Under the pieces are notes generated by a model that saw only the letters and a list, made by a program, of their open reading frames with translations, was not told the DNA's origin and searched no databases. A stretch of DNA of 19,759 nucleotides. It comes from CAZQLE01 sp964593905. GTDB lineage: Bacteria > Chloroflexota > Anaerolineae > Anaerolineales > Anaerolineaceae. Made by a program: the position numbers and the translations under genes. The stretch spans positions 1 through 19,759 of the forward strand of contig CAZQLE010000056.1 of NCBI GenBank assembly GCA_964593905.1. Reading direction: 5' to 3'. Below, piece after piece: positions 17,072 through 19,759 of this stretch (positions are counted from its first letter, which is position 1; every line of letters begins with the position of its first letter).

Positions 17072-17116
17072 AAAAAGATGATTTCCGGCAAGAAATCTAC
17101 CGGAAATCATCTTTTT
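17072..17116. terminator. Perfect 17-bp terminator stem between the decaheme and nine-heme genes
   Basis: AAAAAGATGATTTCCGG (17072-17088) pairs with 17100-17116 without a mismatch across an 11-nt loop. On the minus strand the stem ends in CTTTTT, giving a strong terminator 37 nt after the decaheme gene. The plus strand also ends in TTTTTT. Some readthrough or a second promoter is needed for the two downstream genes. Confidence 0.88.
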
Positions 17117-17152
17117 TATCTAGTATGGTTCAGACAACAATGGATACAGCGT

Positions 17153-19345
17153 TTACGGGCGCTTGCCTTTCAACTCGATCGCCGGAGCCTTAGTCTTGAG
17201 ATCGGCAATGGAGTCGTAAAGCGCCTGCATGACGTAGGTGGCGTTGTGAATGTAGGCGCCGGTATCTTTCTGGGCGTACTGGTAGTTATAGGCCGCCTGC
17301 AGCAGACGCGGAGTCCAGCTCTTGTAGCCATTCTCGCCGTTAATCTCGTCTGCATCCGCTTCACCGTTGGCGTTGGTGTCGTTGAAGAAATATGGATAGG
17401 CGCTGGGTGAATAGAGGATCTGCGTTCCGGCCACATCTTTGGAATAGACCAGCAGCGCCGCGTACAGCGCTTCGCTCAGACCATCCACCTCGCCCTTCAG
17501 CCCTTCGGTCGCGTCGCCGTCGCCGTCGTAATCATCCTTCGAATTCATGCGGATGAGGGTCGGGTCGTCGACCTGGTGGCAGCCCTGACAGGCATCCACC
17601 TTGGGTTCGCCGGCGTGAGAATCGTGACACTGAATGCAGGTCTGGAAGTTCTCCACATGTGCAAACGGACCGGCGTATTCCTTGTTCTGATATTCATAGA
17701 CGCCCTTAGCCTCAGCGCCAAACAGCGTGGCGCCGGCCGCAAAGTAGTGTACATTGCGGAAGCCGAGCTTTTCATCGGCCACGTCGGCATCTTTGCCCTG
17801 GATGGCGCGGTTAACCGAGACGGTTGACTCGCGGCCCTGGTGGCACTGCAAACACACATTGGCATCGTTCGCCTCGCCAAAGCTGAGCTTGGCGCCGCTG
17901 GGGAAGGTGACCGTGTTCACTTCATGGCGGGTGAAGCTGCTGACATCGTTATGGCAGGTCTCGCAGGTCATACCATCTGAGACCGGCACCGAAACATTCA
18001 CCCCTTCGGCCAGGAAGGTCGGCAGGCCCTCACCGCTGTGACACTTGGCGCAGCCGCCGGGCACCTTGCCGTCGGCATCCCAGTGACGGAAGGCCTCAGA
18101 CGAACCCATAAAGTGACCGGGATCGTCGCGCATGGCCTTGCTCAGGTCCACCGGGGTGGGCAGCTTTTCGTTCAGGCTGGCGACCGAATCGTGCAGCAGT
18201 TGAATGATATATTTGGCACCGTGCACATAACCACCGGGGTCTTTCATGCTCACCTGGTAGTTATAGGCCGCCTTGGCCAGGCGCCCTGTCCACGAGGCAT
18301 ATTTGTTGGGGAACTGCGCTTCGTCGGCATCGAGCGTGCCATTGGCGTTGGTGTCGTTGAAGAAGTACGGGTAGGCATCGACACTGTAGACAACGGGCTT
18401 CTGCAGCACGTCTTTGGCATAGGCCTGAATGGCCGCGAGCGTCACCGCGCGCAGACCGTCTACCTCGCCGTAAATGCCTTCTTTGACATCGCCGTCGCCG
18501 TCATAATCACCCGACGAGCTGATCATGCGCACGTTCTTCAGGTCTTCGGCCGAGGCCACACCGGTGTGGCAGCCCGCGCAGGTATCGAGCTTGAGCTCGA
18601 GGGTGTGCGAGTCGTGGCAGTCGGTGCAAGAGTTCACGCCGTCTACGTGGCTCCACAGGGCTTCGTAGGTCTGGCCGGGATATTCATACCCGCCCTTGAC
18701 CAGCGTGCCATAGCGGCTGACCGCGGCGGCAAAGTAATGGATGTTGGTAAAGCCCAGCTCGGCGACCGGGGTGTCGTCATCGGCGACATTGGCGGCCTTG
18801 ACCGCTTCATCGACCGATGCACCCGAGGCCGAGCCCTGGTGGCAGGTCATACACACGGCTTCACGCCCCAGGCCGCTCACTTCGGCGCCCGAGGGGAATT
18901 TGACCGTGCTCATGCTGGCGGTGGCTTCATTGTGGCAGGCCGTACATTGCACGGTGCTGCCCACCGCATGGGCTTGATCCACCTGATAAGCTTCACTGCC
19001 GTCGGCGCCTACATAATCCTGAAAGCCCGAGGTGCTGTGACACCTGGCACACTCGGCCGGGATTTCCGCTGGAGTCTCCTCGTTCCAGTGGGTGAAGGCT
19101 GCGGCGGCAGCATCGTTATGGGCTGAGGCTTGCCAGGCTTCAAGAGCCGGGATCTCAACCGTTTGCTCGGTCTGGGCAGCCGGCGCTGCGGCGGCCGGTT
19201 CTGCGGGGGCGGCCGGGGCTGCGGGTTCGGCCGGGGCCGCAGGCGCAGCCGGTTCGGCCGGAGCAGCCGGGGTCGCGGCAGTGCAGCCGGCGATCACCAG
19301 GGCCAGTCCGAGGACGACAAGAATATAAGCTATCTTACGCCCCAT
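17153..19345 (-). CDS. Decaheme c-type cytochrome lipoprotein with two pentaheme modules and calcium-binding-like loops
   Basis: The 730-residue protein starts with a lipoprotein signal (hydrophobic 5-18, lipobox IAGC, C21). A Pro/Ala/Glu repeat linker (26-52) follows. There are ten CxxCH motifs, in two sets of five: near 99, 134, 165, 240, 256 and again near 432, 461, 498, 570, 586. Each set is followed by a DYDGDGD loop (280, 605) and an NDTNANG loop ending DADE (330, 655), which look like EF-hand calcium sites. The conserved spacing (offset 325-333) shows an internal duplication. An in-frame ATG at 19360 overlaps the ribosome site GAGGAGA, so 19345 is the start. It should be lipid-anchored on the outer face of the cytoplasmic membrane and rich in bis-His hemes. 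I infer surface electron transfer. I recognise no characterised enzyme. Confidence 0.88.
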   Translation of the reverse strand: MGRKIAYILVVLGLALVIAGCTAATPAAPAEPAAPAAPAEPAAPAAPAEPAAAAPAAQTEQTVEIPALEAWQASAHNDAAAAAFTHWNEETPAEIPAECARCHSTSGFQDYVGADGSEAYQVDQAHAVGSTVQCTACHNEATASMSTVKFPSGAEVSGLGREAVCMTCHQGSASGASVDEAVKAANVADDDTPVAELGFTNIHYFAAAVSRYGTLVKGGYEYPGQTYEALWSHVDGVNSCTDCHDSHTLELKLDTCAGCHTGVASAEDLKNVRMISSSGDYDGDGDVKEGIYGEVDGLRAVTLAAIQAYAKDVLQKPVVYSVDAYPYFFNDTNANGTLDADEAQFPNKYASWTGRLAKAAYNYQVSMKDPGGYVHGAKYIIQLLHDSVASLNEKLPTPVDLSKAMRDDPGHFMGSSEAFRHWDADGKVPGGCAKCHSGEGLPTFLAEGVNVSVPVSDGMTCETCHNDVSSFTRHEVNTVTFPSGAKLSFGEANDANVCLQCHQGRESTVSVNRAIQGKDADVADEKLGFRNVHYFAAGATLFGAEAKGVYEYQNKEYAGPFAHVENFQTCIQCHDSHAGEPKVDACQGCHQVDDPTLIRMNSKDDYDGDGDATEGLKGEVDGLSEALYAALLVYSKDVAGTQILYSPSAYPYFFNDTNANGEADADEINGENGYKSWTPRLLQAAYNYQYAQKDTGAYIHNATYVMQALYDSIADLKTKAPAIELKGKRP
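17186..18103 (-). repeat. Second pentaheme module of the decaheme lipoprotein
   Basis: This encodes residues of about 415-720. It repeats the order CAKCH, CETCH, CLQCH, CIQCHDSH, CQGCH, the DYDGDGD loop, the AYPYFFNDTNANG loop and a YIHNATYVMQALYDS helix. Confidence 0.85.
18161..19135 (-). repeat. First pentaheme module of the decaheme lipoprotein
   Basis: This encodes residues of about 71-395: CARCH, CTACH, CMTCH, CTDCHDSH, CAGCH, the DYDGDGD loop, AYPYFFNDTNANG, and YVHGAKYIIQLLHDS. It aligns along its whole length with the second module. Confidence 0.85.
19190..19270 (-). repeat. Three 27-bp repeats encoding a Pro/Ala/Glu linker
   Basis: Three copies of PAAPAEPAA (residues 26-52) follow the lipobox cysteine. 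The DNA is a GC-rich tandem repeat with small differences between copies. It is a likely flexible spacer holding the heme domains away from the membrane. Confidence 0.85.
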
Positions 19346-19386
19346 ATTGTTTCTCCTCATTGATTAAATCGGGTCGGGCACTTGCC

Positions 19387-19413
19387 TCATTCCACACCAC
19401 GCGTCTCAGGCAT
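19387..19413 (-). CDS. Possible 8-codon leader ORF upstream of the decaheme gene
   Basis: On the minus strand AAGGAGGTGATG (within 19422-19411), an almost complete anti-16S match, runs directly into an ATG that opens MPETRGVE and a stop. The spacing (2 nt) is too short for normal initiation. The motif may instead serve as a ribosome standby site. It lies in the predicted 115-nt leader. Confidence 0.2.
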   Translation of the reverse strand: MPETRGVE

Positions 19414-19434
19414 CACCTCCTTGCGGATAAATTA

Positions 19435-19456
19435 GACAAAAATTAAACGATTTGTC
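19435..19456. promoter_or_regulatory. Palindrome just downstream of the decaheme promoter
   Basis: GACAAA (19435-19440) and TTTGTC (19451-19456) form an inverted repeat with a 10-nt A/T-rich spacer. It covers about +5 to +26 of the predicted transcript, a place where a repressor operator could lie. It could also be a weak leader hairpin. Confidence 0.3.
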
Positions 19457-19466
19457 GATGCTAGAG

Positions 19467-19495
19467 ATTATACGGGGTGCGCCAGATTAAATCAA
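19467..19495 (-). promoter_or_regulatory. Promoter of the decaheme cytochrome gene
   Basis: On the minus strand TTGATT (19495-19490), a 17-nt spacer and a perfect TATAAT (19472-19467) form a strong sigma-70 promoter. Transcription should start near 19460. Confidence 0.75.
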
Positions 19496-19504
19496 GATGA
19501 GAAA

Positions 19505-19547
19505 AGATGGGGCCACCCGGCAGCGCGCTGTGAAACCGGCCCCATTT
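19505..19547. repeat. GC-rich inverted repeat between divergent genes
   Basis: ATGGGGCC (19507-19514) pairs with GGCCCCAT (19538-19545), extended by a G/T and an A/T pair. Its loop contains the perfect palindrome CAGCGCGCTG (19521-19530). On the minus strand the stem is followed by CTTTTC. It lies upstream of both divergent promoters and may insulate them. Confidence 0.55.
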
Positions 19548-19569
19548 CTGCCCGCAGACGGCGGTTCTC

Positions 19570-19578
19570 TGCTACAAT
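19570..19578 (+). promoter_or_regulatory. Extended -10 promoter for a leaderless transcript
   Basis: TGC followed by TACAAT (19573-19578) is an extended -10 box with no recognisable -35. The expected +1 falls at 19585-19586, on or next to the ATG. Confidence 0.5.
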
Positions 19579-19585
19579 TGCGCCC

Positions 19586-19759
19586 ATGCACACTCCTTTT
19601 TTGCGCCGGCTTTACCGCTGGGGCCCCGCGCTGGGGTTGATGGCGGCCATCTTCGCCCTCTCCAGTCTGCCGGCCGCGGCAGTCTACCGCGTTTCTTCGC
19701 CGGTGGTGGGCACGTTAAACGAAACCGCGCCGGCGGCGGCGCGGTTGCAGGTGAACTGG
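19586..19759 (+). CDS. N-terminus of a membrane protein, possibly VanZ-like (58 residues, runs off the window)
   Basis: The frame is open from the ATG at 19586 to the window end. The first residues are basic (RRLYR), followed by one hydrophobic helix (WGPALGLMAAIFALSSLPAA). A WGPAL...IFALSS.P opening is common in VanZ-family membrane proteins, but the next conserved VanZ region is beyond the window, so this is only a suggestion. There is no ribosome site. The extended -10 box 7 nt upstream implies that the mRNA begins at the start codon. Codon use is high in GC, as in the neighbouring genes. Confidence 0.5.
   Translation, partial: MHTPFLRRLYRWGPALGLMAAIFALSSLPAAAVYRVSSPVVGTLNETAPAAARLQVNW

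Noticed and set aside
18038..19126. 362-codon open frame on the plus strand opposite the decaheme gene
   Set aside because: Rich in Gly, Ala, Val and His without domains. It is explained by the GC-rich third positions of the cytochrome gene on the other strand.

Overview
The window looks like a chromosomal segment of a Chloroflexota bacterium, most likely Anaerolineae. This is an inference from gene content. The left edge carries a glycosyltransferase of the kind found next to the Chloroflexi/archaeal 'YYY' (DUF2298) proteins. There is also a thymidylate-synthase-like protein made of two ThyX domains, a NusA with a very long charged tail, proline/threonine-rich linkers between membrane and cytochrome domains, and no sign of an outer-membrane export system. 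No mobile element, CRISPR array, tRNA or rRNA was seen.

Region 1 (1-4066) holds accessory metabolism. It contains the 5' part of a polytopic membrane glycosyltransferase (minus), a Ldh2-family NAD(P)-dependent 2-hydroxyacid dehydrogenase (plus), and a GH13 alpha-glucosidase, probably an oligo-1,6-glucosidase (minus). The first two diverge around a near-perfect 20-bp hairpin. The last two converge with only 10 bp between them.

Region 2 (4246-13476) is the conserved translation/RNA operon: nusA, ylxR, infB, rbfA, a DHH phosphoesterase (nrnA-like), truB, ribF and a double-ThyX gene, all on the plus strand. It starts from a good promoter followed by a 10-bp leader hairpin, and it ends at a strong terminator (13441-13476). 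The rimP gene that usually precedes nusA is absent, and so is the ylxQ gene often found before infB. infB has a potentially structured 140-nt leader, and a terminator-like hairpin sits between truB and ribF.

Region 3 (13570-14478) is a single GH25 lysozyme-like gene with its own promoter and a shared bidirectional terminator.

Region 4 (14489-19495, minus) is the most interesting part: three genes for a probable transmembrane electron conduit. In order of transcription they are a decaheme lipoprotein built from two tandem pentaheme modules with EF-hand-like calcium loops, a nine-heme cytochrome anchored by a C-terminal membrane helix, and a five-helix b-type cytochrome fused to a C-terminal monoheme cytochrome c domain. 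Together they carry 20 CxxCH motifs plus a probable di-heme b centre. I infer that the b-type subunit exchanges electrons with quinol and the c-type subunits pass them to or from the cell surface. The layout resembles a split version of the Geobacter CbcL inner-membrane protein (nine c hemes plus a HydC/FdnI-type b domain), with an added surface lipoprotein.

The right edge (19586-19759) holds the start of a plus-strand membrane protein gene that appears to be transcribed leaderless.
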